Positions 45,455 to 54,687 of a stretch of 64,000 nucleotides of DNA are shown here, piece by piece. The DNA comes from Rhizobiales bacterium Y(2018). Lineage in GTDB: Bacteria; Pseudomonadota; Alphaproteobacteria; Rhizobiales; Aestuariivirgaceae. The DNA is taken from assembly GCA_005502925.1 (NCBI GenBank), contig SCPD01000006.1, forward strand, positions 1 through 64,000, given 5' to 3'. Position 1 is the first letter of the stretch. The number at the start of each line of letters is the position of its first letter. A program made the position numbers and the translations under genes. A model generated the notes under the pieces. That model saw only the letters and a list, made by a program, of their open reading frames with translations, had not been told where the DNA came from and searched no databases.

Positions 45455-45844
45455 ATGCTCAAAAACTGCCGGATCGGGAATGTCTGCTTCTTCGTGAAGG
45501 ATGTCGCCCGTACCGAAGCCTTCTATCGCGACGTGATGGGCCTGGAGGTCCAGCAAATGGGCGATGACGGCAGCGGCAATGACTGGATCATGATCGCGAT
45601 CGAGAACAATATCGAGTTGATCTTCTTCAAGGGCGACAGCCGGCCAGGCACCACGCCGATCCTCGTCTTCGATCTGAAAGAGGGCCTGATCGACGACGTG
45701 ATCGAGGGCCTGGCCCAAAAGGGCGCCAGCATCGTGACGCCGGTGAGCCACGCGCCGGGTGGCTGGTCGGCCGAGTTCGCCGATCCGGACGGCCATCAAT
45801 TTTCTGTCTATCAGACTGAAGAGATGCCGCGCCGCAAGGGGTGA
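45455..45844 (+). CDS. VOC-family (glyoxalase-like) protein
   Basis: A 129-residue single VOC domain: GNVCFFVKDVARTEAFYRDV, a central LILVF-type strand, and ADPDGHQFSVYQTEE at the end with the last His/Glu ligand position. The enzyme type is unknown. It lies 32 nt after the sigma-like gene and converges with the racemase-fusion gene, whose stop is only 3 nt away. Confidence 0.87.
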   Translation: MLKNCRIGNVCFFVKDVARTEAFYRDVMGLEVQQMGDDGSGNDWIMIAIENNIELIFFKGDSRPGTTPILVFDLKEGLIDDVIEGLAQKGASIVTPVSHAPGGWSAEFADPDGHQFSVYQTEEMPRRKG

Positions 45845-45847
45845 GAG

Positions 45848-47689
45848 CTACAATATCCGCTTGCCGAAGGCGGAGAGCGCGAAATGGACCACTACGGAGG
45901 CGAGGCGCGGTTCCGCCTCGCCATCGAGGCCGGTTATGTCCATGCCGCGCATCGCCTTGCTCTGGTGGAACGCTTCCATCGCCTGATGGGTCTCGCGCAC
46001 CGTGATGCCGCCCGATCCCGGCAGGTGGCCCGGAATGTCGGTCACGGCGGGATTGTAGCTCACATGGAAGCCCTGCATGCCGGCCGCGGCGATCTGCACC
46101 GCCTGGCGGATTACCTCGCGCATGCCGAGCGCGTCGATATCGGCGATGGTGAAGATCTTGAGCCGGGCGGATTTCAGGATCTCCACTTCCTCGGGCGCCG
46201 TCTCACGCAAACCGATGAGAACGACATTCTCAGGCGAGAGCTTCGGCACCAGCGGCTCGGCATGGGCGCCCAGACCCAGCGCGCGGTAGAGAGCCGATTC
46301 TCCCGTCACTTCCTGTCCCGGCTGCTCGGGCAACATGCTCGCCACCGAATCGAGCCAGATGAGACCGAAGGCGTCGAGGCTTCGGCTCAGAGCTTTCATC
46401 GCCGCGAAGCTGGTGCGGTGATCGGCGCCGAAGACCAGAGGCGTGGCGCGCCGGTCCAGCGCCTGCGCGATGGCGTCGGCGGAGGTCGCGGTGGTGAAGT
46501 CGACATCATAGCCGATATTGGCGAGCCTGCCATCGAGCGTCTGCTTGTTGAGCACCGGCGCCACGGCCTCATCGGCGAAAATGCTCACGCGTGAGGCGGG
46601 GGTGGCGGTATGGCGGTCATACATCGGAATCTTCTCCACATATTCGGAGGTCATCGCGGCGAGCAGGGCACCATAGCTCATGCGGAAATTCACTCTATCG
46701 CCGACCTGGGGTGGATTTGCAGCCTCGGTGACGTCGAGAATCAGGTGGTCGCTCGAGGCGCCGAGCACGATAATGCCGGGCGCGACCGGCAAGAGACCCT
46801 CGATATGCGCATCCTCGCGCCCGATATTGACGATGCCGCGCAACCGCTCGCCGATGTCCTGGAAGACCGGGCGGCCGCCAAAGGCATCGACGCCCGATTT
46901 GCCGATCGGCATCGACGGCTTCATTTTCACTTCCAGCAATTCACCCGACAGCAGAAAGACGTCACGGTCGAGCTTGGGCTGCGGTGTGTCGAGGAAAGTG
47001 TCGCGCCCACCCTGCAATATCGCCTCGCCGATGCGCAGATTGTTGATGCCCTTGGGCATACCGCCCGCCAGCAGCAGCGGCAGCGAACTCGAATTGCCGC
47101 CCGATATGTAAGTGAGATCGAGACCGAAGGTCTTCCTTACCGTATCGGAGAGGTCGGTGAGCTGGCCGAGATTGACTTCGGTCGGGATGATGGCGCCGAA
47201 GCAGGTGAGATTGGTGCCGAGCCCGGCGATGCGGATCCCCGGCAGCTCGAGGATCTGCTCGACCGTCGGAATGAGGTCGTCGGGCCAGATGCCTTCGCGC
47301 AGGTCGCCCAGATCGATCATCAGGATGATGTCGTGGATGCGGCCCATGCGCTCGGCGACGCGCGACAGCTCACGGATGACCGTCAGCTCGGAATTGAGGC
47401 TGACATCGACGGAGCGGATGACCTCGTCGATGAGCGACAGAGGCGGCGAGCGCAATAGCATGATCGGGGCGTCGATGCCGGCGTCGCGCAAACGCTTGAT
47501 ATTCTCGAAACGCGATTCGGCGAGGCCCTGAACGCCGCCGCGCAACATGGCGCGCGCCACTTGCGGCATGCCGCAGGCGCCCTTGGTGACGCCGAAGGTG
47601 GAAATGCCGGCCTCGGCGCACCAGGACACGACCGTCCTGGCATTGCGCTCGATCCGTTCGAGGTCGATGGTGACTTGCGGGCCGGGCAT
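45848..47689 (-). CDS. Basic amino-acid racemase fused to a degenerate arginase-like domain
   Basis: A 613-residue fusion. Residues 1-370 form an alanine-racemase-type PLP barrel of the COG3457 (ornithine racemase-like) group; Lys36 in FGVTKGACGMPQ is the PLP lysine. Residues 380-613 match the ureohydrolase (arginase/agmatinase) fold: TPLVFGADHRT, LIWLDSVAS, NVVLIGLR, IFTIADIDALG, HVSYNPAVTD, GGITVRE. Of the two manganese sites only His424 and a few acidic residues remain: DAHxD reads DSVAS (447-451) and SxDxD reads SYNPA (544-548). Catalysis by that half is doubtful. It lies 9 nt after the dehydrogenase gene. Confidence 0.82.
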   Translation of the reverse strand: MPGPQVTIDLERIERNARTVVSWCAEAGISTFGVTKGACGMPQVARAMLRGGVQGLAESRFENIKRLRDAGIDAPIMLLRSPPLSLIDEVIRSVDVSLNSELTVIRELSRVAERMGRIHDIILMIDLGDLREGIWPDDLIPTVEQILELPGIRIAGLGTNLTCFGAIIPTEVNLGQLTDLSDTVRKTFGLDLTYISGGNSSSLPLLLAGGMPKGINNLRIGEAILQGGRDTFLDTPQPKLDRDVFLLSGELLEVKMKPSMPIGKSGVDAFGGRPVFQDIGERLRGIVNIGREDAHIEGLLPVAPGIIVLGASSDHLILDVTEAANPPQVGDRVNFRMSYGALLAAMTSEYVEKIPMYDRHTATPASRVSIFADEAVAPVLNKQTLDGRLANIGYDVDFTTATSADAIAQALDRRATPLVFGADHRTSFAAMKALSRSLDAFGLIWLDSVASMLPEQPGQEVTGESALYRALGLGAHAEPLVPKLSPENVVLIGLRETAPEEVEILKSARLKIFTIADIDALGMREVIRQAVQIAAAGMQGFHVSYNPAVTDIPGHLPGSGGITVRETHQAMEAFHQSKAMRGMDITGLDGEAEPRLASVVVHFALSAFGKRIL

Positions 47690-47698
47690 CGGTTCTGG

Positions 47699-48949
47699 TC
47701 AATTCACATAAAGCAGGCCGTCGGTGTCGATCTCGGGCCTGCGGCCGGAAACGAGATCGGCGACGAATTTCCCCGATCCGCAGGCCATCGTCCAGCCGAC
47801 ATGGCCATGGCCGCAATCGAGGAAGAGATTGGCGTAACGCGCCCGGCCCAATATCGGCACCGAGGCCGGCGTCATCGGCCTGAGGCCGGTCCAATATTCG
47901 GCTTTCGCACGATCGAAGGCGCCGGGAAAGAGATCTTCCGCGGTGGCGAGGAGCCGCGTGAAGTCGGAAGGCCTGTGGCTTCTGTCGTAGCCGGCGAATT
48001 CCGCCGTGCTCGCCACGCGCAAGCGATCGCCGAGCCTGGAATAGGCGATGAGCCGGTCCTCATCGACGCCGCCCATGGTCGGGCCCTTTGCGGGATCGTC
48101 GAGCGGCAAGGTGGCCGAATAACCCTTCACCGGATAGATCGGGACGTTGAGGCCGATCTTGCGGGTGAGGAGCGGCGTCTCGGGACCGAGGGCGATGACG
48201 ACCGCATCGCAATCGTGCCTCCCCTTGTCGGTGAGCACGGTGGTGACGCGATCACCTTGCGTCTCGATGCCAGTCACGGTCGTGCCGAGGCGCAGGCGGA
48301 CACTGAGATTCTGCGCGCACCAGCTGGCGAGGTTGCGCGAGAATTTGCAGGAATCACCGGTCTGGTCGATCGGCGAATAGACGGCGCCGGCGATGCCAGG
48401 GGCCGCCGCCTTCAGGCCCGGCTCCAGCTCGACGAGGCGCTCGCGCCCGATCACTTCGAGCGTCAGGCCGTTATCCGAGAGAATCCGCATATGTTTGGCG
48501 CCGGCATCGAGACTTTCCTGCGAGCGGAAGAAATAGAGGATGCCTCTGCCGTCCGCGTCATAATCGACCTTGGTCGCGGCGGCGATCTCATTGATGCAGG
48601 CCTTGGAATAGAAAGCGAGCCGCAGCTTGCGCAAGGTGTTGATATGCGCACGTGCATGGGTGCATTCGAACAGGAACTTCCAACCCCAGGCGACAAAGTG
48701 GGGATCGAGATTGAAGCGCACCTTGATGCCGAGATCGGGCCGGTAGAGCGACTTGATGAAGACGGCGAGTGCGGCGGGCGAAGCCCAGGCATAGGAATCG
48801 CCTGGCGAGACGAGGCCGGCATTGCCGTAGCTCGTCTCGCGCGCCAATACGTCGTTGCGCTCGATGAGCTCGACCTCGTGGCCGTCGCGGCCGAGATAAT
48901 AAGCAGCTGCCACACCGACCACACCGCCGCCGAGCACCAGCACTTTCAT
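47699..48949 (-). CDS. FAD-dependent D-amino-acid dehydrogenase (DadA/DauA-like)
   Basis: A 416-residue flavoprotein. The Rossmann motif is VLGGGVVGVAAAYYLG (G7, G9, G12). The central SYGNAGLVSPGDSYAW and the C-terminal GHGHVGWTMACGSGKFVADL are typical of membrane-associated D-amino-acid dehydrogenases. It oxidises a D-amino acid to the 2-oxo acid plus ammonia. With a racemase downstream and a 2-ketoarginine decarboxylase-like gene in the same cluster, D-arginine or another basic D-amino acid is the likely substrate (inference). Its start overlaps the stop of the C45 gene. Confidence 0.88.
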   Translation of the reverse strand: MKVLVLGGGVVGVAAAYYLGRDGHEVELIERNDVLARETSYGNAGLVSPGDSYAWASPAALAVFIKSLYRPDLGIKVRFNLDPHFVAWGWKFLFECTHARAHINTLRKLRLAFYSKACINEIAAATKVDYDADGRGILYFFRSQESLDAGAKHMRILSDNGLTLEVIGRERLVELEPGLKAAAPGIAGAVYSPIDQTGDSCKFSRNLASWCAQNLSVRLRLGTTVTGIETQGDRVTTVLTDKGRHDCDAVVIALGPETPLLTRKIGLNVPIYPVKGYSATLPLDDPAKGPTMGGVDEDRLIAYSRLGDRLRVASTAEFAGYDRSHRPSDFTRLLATAEDLFPGAFDRAKAEYWTGLRPMTPASVPILGRARYANLFLDCGHGHVGWTMACGSGKFVADLVSGRRPEIDTDGLLYVN

Positions 48950-49974
48950 AGGATGCCTCCCCTGATGGCCGTGCCTTTGGGCGGCCGCAAGCGTGGCGGC
49001 GTGGTGCCTTCGGCAAAGCGGATGCTGCGCGAACCTTCCTCGAACCGGGCGCAAGACTGGCGCCAGCGCGCCACCGGCCAGATCAGTTCGGCGGATGAAT
49101 CTTCAGGCCGGTAGAGTGCTGTATAGAGCGTACCATAGCCGCGCCCATAAGACGTCTGGAAAACCGGCGGGCGCAGAAAGTCCTTGAGCAGCTCTTCCGC
49201 CTCCGGTGCATCCACCATCGCCGCATCGAGACTTTCGGCACGCTCCAGCGAGCGGGTGGCCGCGGCATGGCGTGGCCATTCGATCTCATGCTGGTGATTG
49301 GTGCTGATCCGCCGGTCGAGCACTTCGGTCGGCCGGTCCGGCGCCACGAAGACGGTGGCATGGCGTCCCTTGCGGTCGAGCAGCGCCACCGAATAGGACA
49401 TATGCACCGGCACACGATCGAGAATTTTCACCGCCTGGGCGACGGTCGATGCGAATTCGAGCACATACCGCATGACGATCGGGATGCCGAAGCCGTCGCC
49501 CACCGCGGTGCGCCCGCCGAAAGCCAGCGATACGGCAAGGCCATCTTCGTTGATGCCGTCGAGCACACCCCACAGACAGTCGACCACGGCGAGGACGCGG
49601 CGGCCATGGAGCCTGGAGGCGAACCAGGTGCCTTCGAGAAGCTCGGGGCTATAATCGTAATTGCGCAAGAGGGCCGGTGCGCTGCCACTGCTGATCGCTT
49701 GCGAGCAGCCGCCGACATACATCGGCGGGCACCACATCGAGAGGAAGCGCGCTTCGAGATCGCCGCCGCCCGCCGTCTCGGCGATCCGCTCATAAGCCGG
49801 AAGCAATTCCGGCATATGCTGGCGCAAGGCGCGCAGACTCGCCAGATAGGTCGGACGAGCCTTCATGCCGTCGCGCATGAACCAGCGGCTATAGGCATGC
49901 CAATGACGGTCATAGATCGTCCGCCATTTCGGCCCCGGCTGGTCTTCCGCAATCGCTTCGAAGACGAGGTTCAT
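48946..49974 (-). CDS. C45-family autoproteolytic Ntn-hydrolase / acyltransferase
   Basis: A 342-residue protein. It resembles acyl-CoA:6-aminopenicillanate acyltransferase (peptidase family C45). The presumed self-cleavage and nucleophile site is Cys90 in MYVGGCSQAISSGS, which would become the N-terminal Cys of the beta chain, followed by LLRNYDYSPE and WGVLDGINEDGLAVSLAFGG, both typical. It may hydrolyse or form a linear amide. It sits between an ATP-grasp gene and the dehydrogenase gene, with the latter's start overlapping. The start at 49974 avoids an extension into a repeat. Confidence 0.82.
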   Translation of the reverse strand: MNLVFEAIAEDQPGPKWRTIYDRHWHAYSRWFMRDGMKARPTYLASLRALRQHMPELLPAYERIAETAGGGDLEARFLSMWCPPMYVGGCSQAISSGSAPALLRNYDYSPELLEGTWFASRLHGRRVLAVVDCLWGVLDGINEDGLAVSLAFGGRTAVGDGFGIPIVMRYVLEFASTVAQAVKILDRVPVHMSYSVALLDRKGRHATVFVAPDRPTEVLDRRISTNHQHEIEWPRHAAATRSLERAESLDAAMVDAPEAEELLKDFLRPPVFQTSYGRGYGTLYTALYRPEDSSAELIWPVARWRQSCARFEEGSRSIRFAEGTTPPRLRPPKGTAIRGGIL

Positions 49975-49983
49975 CCCACCTAT

Positions 49984-50094
49984 CCTCACCCTGAGGTGCC
50001 CGCCGAAGGCGGGCCTCGAAGGGTCTGTATCCACAAATTCGCCCTATCCTGAGGGCTGCTTCGAGGCTCGCTGCGCTCGCACCTCAGCATGAGG
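49984..50094. repeat. Palindromic repeat inside the catabolic cluster
   Basis: CCTCACCCTGAGGTGC (49984-49999) pairs with GCACCTCAGCATGAGG (50079-50094), two mismatches. Within the element, GCCCGCCGAAGGCGGGC is a strong hairpin and GCTTCGAGGCTCGCTGCGCT a second GC-rich motif. It fills the gap between the ATP-grasp and C45 genes. It is a third type of dispersed-looking repeat in this window. Confidence 0.72.
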
Positions 50095-50100
50095 GGAAAT

Positions 50101-51555
50101 TCACAGTATCTTGAACGACCCCGGCGCGGGGGCTTCCTCTCTCTGCACTTCGCTCAGTGGCTTCGCCGCATAAAGCTTCTTGATGCCTTTGATCCAGTCA
50201 CGCGCCCGGTCGTTCAGGTCGAAGTCGTCGCTCATCACGCGGCCGCGGGTGATCAGGATGCCGAGATCGGCGCCTTCATAGCGATAGTCGCCGGGGCCGG
50301 TGATGCGCAGGAAGAAAGCCTCGCGCTCGGATTCGATGGCCTGGCGGTTATAGTCGAAACGGTCATAGGAGACCGAGCCGTCGCTCGCCATGCGATAGAC
50401 GCCGGTCGGCGGCGCGTGGGTCACGATGTCGACGATATCGTCGGTCGATTTGATGACGAGCTGTGACCAGGAATCGATGAATTCCTTCTTCGCCCAGCGT
50501 TCATTCAGCTCCTCGACATCGATCTTGTATTTGAGGCCGGAGAATTCGAGGAGATGGAACAGGAAGAGCGGCGCGTCGGCATAAGCGAAGGCTGCGTGAT
50601 TGGTCATCGAGGAGGCGCCGCAGATGCGCGGATTGAGCTCGCCCAGATAGACCTCGCCGTCGGTCTCATCGATCAGGAAATCGAGATCGAAATAGCCGCG
50701 ATAGCCTTCCTTGATCAGCCGGTTGCCGAAGCGGAACGCCATGTCACGCGCCTTGTTGCGCACTTTTTCGCTGAAGGCGCCGGGGAAGATCTCATTGCCG
50801 CACCAGCCGCCCTTATAGGGGGTCAGTTCCTTGCGGCCGACCACTTCGGTCAGAAGCGGGCCGACCAGTGTACCGGACCTCGTCGCACAGGCCTCCATCG
50901 TGGCGCCGCGGCATTTGATCCGCTTCATGATCTTCACTTCCTTTTCGCCCGTGATGTCCTTCGCATGGCGGGCGAAGTCCTGCTCATTGGCGATGAAGAA
51001 AGTGGTGTGGCCGGAATCACCGAAGGCGCTCTGCACCACGAGGTCGCGGCCGATCTTCGCCTTGTCGGCGACCTTGATCAGCTCGTCATAGCTGGACGCG
51101 CGCGCCAGCGTGTTCGGCACCGAGGCGACGCCCGCTTTGTTGCCGATGCGGACCGTCTCCATCTTGTTGTCGCAGCGCGAGCGGAGCTTCGCTTGCGGAA
51201 ACCACACATCGATGCCGAGTTCTTCGCACAGGCCTTCCGTCTCCTCGTCGAACATCAGGAAGGTCGCGGCCGGCTTGCCGCCGCGCTTCTTCACATGATC
51301 AATCACATCCTTGTGCTGAAGCATGTGATTGTTGATGTCTTCGATCGATTCGAACTCATCATGCGGCGCCTTGGAAGGCACGAAGACATTGGGATGGCGG
51401 CCGTCGAAACAGTCGATATAGGAGATGAATTTGAGATTGCGCACCCACTGGTCGATGCCGATCAGGTTGAAGTTGGTGGCCGAGATGAAATAGATCGGCT
51501 GCTCGTTGCGATGCATGACATTGCGCAAATCCGAAACGTTCCTGACCGTCTGCAT
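50101..51555 (-). CDS. ATP-grasp (biotin carboxylase-like) ligase
   Basis: A 484-residue protein. The central ATP-grasp domain has DLVVQSAFGDSGHTTFFI as the glycine-rich loop, EVKIMKRIKCRG, and the metal-binding YFDLDFLIDETDGEVYLGEL followed by NPRICGASSM. It lacks a biotin carboxylase C-terminal domain signature, so a carboxylate-amine ligase is more likely than a carboxylase. Substrate unknown. The ATG at 51555 follows AGGGAGA. A longer frame upstream reads inside the aldehyde dehydrogenase gene and was not used. The gene lies 16 nt after that gene. Confidence 0.82.
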   Translation of the reverse strand: MQTVRNVSDLRNVMHRNEQPIYFISATNFNLIGIDQWVRNLKFISYIDCFDGRHPNVFVPSKAPHDEFESIEDINNHMLQHKDVIDHVKKRGGKPAATFLMFDEETEGLCEELGIDVWFPQAKLRSRCDNKMETVRIGNKAGVASVPNTLARASSYDELIKVADKAKIGRDLVVQSAFGDSGHTTFFIANEQDFARHAKDITGEKEVKIMKRIKCRGATMEACATRSGTLVGPLLTEVVGRKELTPYKGGWCGNEIFPGAFSEKVRNKARDMAFRFGNRLIKEGYRGYFDLDFLIDETDGEVYLGELNPRICGASSMTNHAAFAYADAPLFLFHLLEFSGLKYKIDVEELNERWAKKEFIDSWSQLVIKSTDDIVDIVTHAPPTGVYRMASDGSVSYDRFDYNRQAIESEREAFFLRITGPGDYRYEGADLGILITRGRVMSDDFDLNDRARDWIKGIKKLYAAKPLSEVQREEAPAPGSFKIL

Positions 51556-51571
51556 CGCCACTTCATTCTCC

Positions 51572-53017
51572 CTAGCTGATGATACGCCGTGTCTTGTGCT
51601 TGACTTCGAGATAGGCATCGAGGCCCCAGGGCCCGAGCTCGCGGCCGACGCCGCTCGCCTTGAAGCCGCCCCAGGAGGTCTCGACGAAGATGACCTGCGG
51701 GCTGTTGATCCAGACCAGGCCGGTGTCGATCGCGTCGGCGACACGTTCGGCTTTCACCACGTCTTTGCTGATCACTGTCGCCACCAGGCCGAAATCACTG
51801 TCATTGGCGAGCGCAACCGCCTCATCCTCGCGAGTGAAGGTCTTCACGCACAGGACAGGGCCGAAAATCTCCTCACGCCAGAGAGGGCTCGAAACCGGGA
51901 CATCGCCGAATATAGTCGGAGCGATGAACCAGCCGATCTCGAGCCCCACCGGCCTGTCGCCGCCCAGGATCAGATCGAGTTTTTCGGCCTTGCCCTTGGC
52001 GATGTAGGACAGGACCTTGTCATATTGGGCCTTGGTGGTGAGAGGCCCGAGAGTCGTCTGGGGATCGAGCGGATCACCTGGCTTCAAAGCCTTGGCTGCC
52101 GTGATGACACGCTCCATCAGCTTCGGCGCGATCGAGTCCTCGACCAGAAGCCTGGAGGTCGCCGAGCACATCTGGCCGGCATTGAAGAAGATGCCGTTCG
52201 TCACGCATTCGGTGGCGATGTCGAGATCGGCATCGGCGAAGACGACGATCGGCGATTTACCGCCGAGCTCGAGGCTCACCGCCTTGGAGCCGGCCGCGGC
52301 CGCCGCCATCACGCGCGAGCCCACGCCGTTGCTGCCGGTGAAGGAGATCTTGGCGACATCCTTATGCGTGGTGAGCGGGGCACCGACATCGGGGCCAAGT
52401 CCGGTGACGAGATTGAGCACGCCTTTAGGCAAGCCGATCGCGTCGGCGATTGTACCGAGCTCGAGCTCGACGATGGGCGTCACCTCGGACGGCTTCAGCA
52501 CCACGGTGCAGCCGGCGGCAAGCGCCGGCGCCACTTTCCACGAGGTCGTCACCATCGGGAAATTCCACGGCACGATCAGCCCGGCGACGCCGATCGGCTC
52601 ACGCCGAAGGCTGGCGCGGAAGGCGCCGTCCGGCACTGAAACGGATGAGTCCTGCTCGCGGTCGAGATCGGCGGCGAGCCCGCCATAATAGTCGAAGGAG
52701 GACGCGACATCCTGCATGTCGATGAGCGCCTCGGCGAGTGGCTTGCCGTTGTTGAGCGAGGAGAGCCGGGCGAGTTCGTCCTTGCGCTGACGCACCTTCT
52801 CCGCGATGGCGCGCAGGAACTGCCCGCGCACGGCGCCGGAAGTGCGGCGCCAGGCCGGAAAGGCCTTGGCTGCCGCTTTTACCGCGAGATCCACATCCTC
52901 AGGGCCACCCGCTGCGACATGATGGATGACCTGTTCGGTATAGGGATTGAAGACGGGCAGCTTGCCCCCTTTCACCGGGGCACGCCATTCGCCGTCTATA
53001 TAGAGCTTGTCCTGCAT
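51572..53017 (-). CDS. Aldehyde dehydrogenase (guanidinobutyraldehyde-type candidate)
   Basis: A 481-residue NAD-dependent aldehyde dehydrogenase. Key residues are visible: VPWNFP (150-154), Glu250 in SLELGGKS and catalytic Cys284 in FNAGQMCSATSR. Nearest families are betaine-aldehyde and gamma-aminobutyraldehyde dehydrogenases. Coupled to the decarboxylase-like gene (TGATG overlap), it may oxidise 4-guanidinobutyraldehyde to 4-guanidinobutyrate, as KauB does in Pseudomonas. That substrate is inferred from context. Confidence 0.88.
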   Translation of the reverse strand: MQDKLYIDGEWRAPVKGGKLPVFNPYTEQVIHHVAAGGPEDVDLAVKAAAKAFPAWRRTSGAVRGQFLRAIAEKVRQRKDELARLSSLNNGKPLAEALIDMQDVASSFDYYGGLAADLDREQDSSVSVPDGAFRASLRREPIGVAGLIVPWNFPMVTTSWKVAPALAAGCTVVLKPSEVTPIVELELGTIADAIGLPKGVLNLVTGLGPDVGAPLTTHKDVAKISFTGSNGVGSRVMAAAAAGSKAVSLELGGKSPIVVFADADLDIATECVTNGIFFNAGQMCSATSRLLVEDSIAPKLMERVITAAKALKPGDPLDPQTTLGPLTTKAQYDKVLSYIAKGKAEKLDLILGGDRPVGLEIGWFIAPTIFGDVPVSSPLWREEIFGPVLCVKTFTREDEAVALANDSDFGLVATVISKDVVKAERVADAIDTGLVWINSPQVIFVETSWGGFKASGVGRELGPWGLDAYLEVKHKTRRIIS

Positions 53018-54624
53018 CACTTGGCCAGTTCGCGGGCGAGGCTGTCGCCGGCGCGGATTTCGATGACGGTCGGGACCTTGCGCTTCGCCGACTGGACCAG
53101 CTCCTTGTGGAGCGCCGCGATATTGGCGGGGCGTACCGCCTTGCAGCCCAGCCCCGAGGCGATGGTGACGAAATCCGGCGTGTAGATGTCGACGCCGATC
53201 TCGGGGATCTGGCGCTCCATCATATAGGCCTTGATCTCGCCATAGCCGGTGTTGTTCCAGATCACCACCGCGAGCGGGACTTGCGCCTCGACGGCGGAAG
53301 CAAGCTCGGGCAGCGAGAATTGCAGGCCGCCATCACCGATGAGGCAGACGGAGGGACGATCCGGCTGGCCGAGCTTGGCGCCGATTGCGGCGGGAAGCCC
53401 ATAACCCAGCGTGCCGTAGCCGGTGCTCGAATTGAAATAGGAGCGCGGCCTCGGCGCTTCATAAGTCTGGTTCGACGCATAGACGGGCTCGGTCTGGTCG
53501 CCGGCGATGACCACATCCGGCAACGCCTTGCTGATGACTTCGAGCAGGCGGCCATGCGTCTTGCAGGCGGGCCACAATTTGCTGGTGATCTTCTTGCGCG
53601 TCGCGGCGGCACGCTCGGCGCCTTTACGCGACTGGAAGGTCGAGCCAATCGCTTCATTCAGCGCCGCGACAGCGAGGGCGCTGTCGGCGGTAATCGCGAT
53701 ATCGGCGGGCAGCTGGTTGACGAGCTGCAAGGGATCGATGTCGATGCGGATGAGCTTGCCCGTGACCTCGACGGGGCGCGCCGCCGGATACATTTCGGTC
53801 TCACCGAATTCGGTACCGATGGCGAGGACGACATCGCTCGCTTCGAGCTCGGCCTGCGCCGCATCCATGCCGAGATTGCCGGCGAGCGCCAATTTGTGGC
53901 CGGGCGGCAGGATACCCTTGCCGTTGATGGTCGTGAAGACCGGCGCGTCGAGCGTCTCAGCCAGCTTCTGGATGCCAGGCGCTGCATCGGCAGCACCGCC
54001 GCCGGCGAGGATCAGCGGCGTCTTGGCGTTTTTCAGCAGTTTCGCCGCGGCCGCGATCAACTGCGGCTCGGCGGCGGGACGCGAGGGCAGCGGCCAGGCC
54101 TTGGCCTTGCCGCTCATGCGCGAGGTGATGACATCGAGCGGAAGCTCGATATGGACGGGCCGCGGCCTGGAACCGGAGAAGACCGCGAAAGCGCGCGCCA
54201 GCACTTCCGGCAGCTGCTTGGGATCGAGCACCGTGTGGCTGAAAGCCGACACGCCGGCGATGAGATTGCGCTGCGAGGGAAGCTCATGCAGGCGGCCCTG
54301 CGCCATGCCGAGATGCGTCCGGTCGTTGACGCTCGAGATCACCAGCATGGGGATCGAATCGGCATAGGCCTGGCCCATGGCGGTGGCGATATTGGTCATG
54401 CCGGGACCGGTGATGATGAAACACACGCCGGGCTTGCCCGAGGCGCGCGCATAACCATCGGCCATGAAGCCGGCGCCCTGCTCATGGCGCGGTGTCACAT
54501 GACGGATGCGGGTCTGCGGCAGGCCGCGATAAAGCTCGACGGTATGGACGCCGGGAATGCCGAAAATCGTGTCGACGCCATAGGCTTCGAGAATCTTGAC
54601 GAGGAATTCACCACAGGTGGGCAC
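53017..54624 (-). CDS. aruI: TPP-dependent 5-guanidino-2-oxopentanoate decarboxylase-like enzyme
   Basis: A 535-residue thiamine-diphosphate enzyme of the acetolactate-synthase group. The N-terminus (FGIPGVHTVELYRGLP, then HVTPRHEQGAGFMADGYAR with Glu48) and the C-terminal GDGG...WNNTGYGEI cofactor motif closely resemble proteins annotated as 2-ketoarginine decarboxylase (AruI). These convert 5-guanidino-2-oxopentanoate to 4-guanidinobutyraldehyde and CO2. The symbol is provisional. No aruH transaminase lies nearby; a racemase and D-amino-acid dehydrogenase do. Confidence 0.8.
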   Translation of the reverse strand: MPTCGEFLVKILEAYGVDTIFGIPGVHTVELYRGLPQTRIRHVTPRHEQGAGFMADGYARASGKPGVCFIITGPGMTNIATAMGQAYADSIPMLVISSVNDRTHLGMAQGRLHELPSQRNLIAGVSAFSHTVLDPKQLPEVLARAFAVFSGSRPRPVHIELPLDVITSRMSGKAKAWPLPSRPAAEPQLIAAAAKLLKNAKTPLILAGGGAADAAPGIQKLAETLDAPVFTTINGKGILPPGHKLALAGNLGMDAAQAELEASDVVLAIGTEFGETEMYPAARPVEVTGKLIRIDIDPLQLVNQLPADIAITADSALAVAALNEAIGSTFQSRKGAERAAATRKKITSKLWPACKTHGRLLEVISKALPDVVIAGDQTEPVYASNQTYEAPRPRSYFNSSTGYGTLGYGLPAAIGAKLGQPDRPSVCLIGDGGLQFSLPELASAVEAQVPLAVVIWNNTGYGEIKAYMMERQIPEIGVDIYTPDFVTIASGLGCKAVRPANIAALHKELVQSAKRKVPTVIEIRAGDSLARELAK

Positions 54625-54687
54625 ACTAGTTCTCCTTGCAGATGTCAGCGGCCGGAGCAGTACCGAGGTTCGGCCGCAAAGACCATC

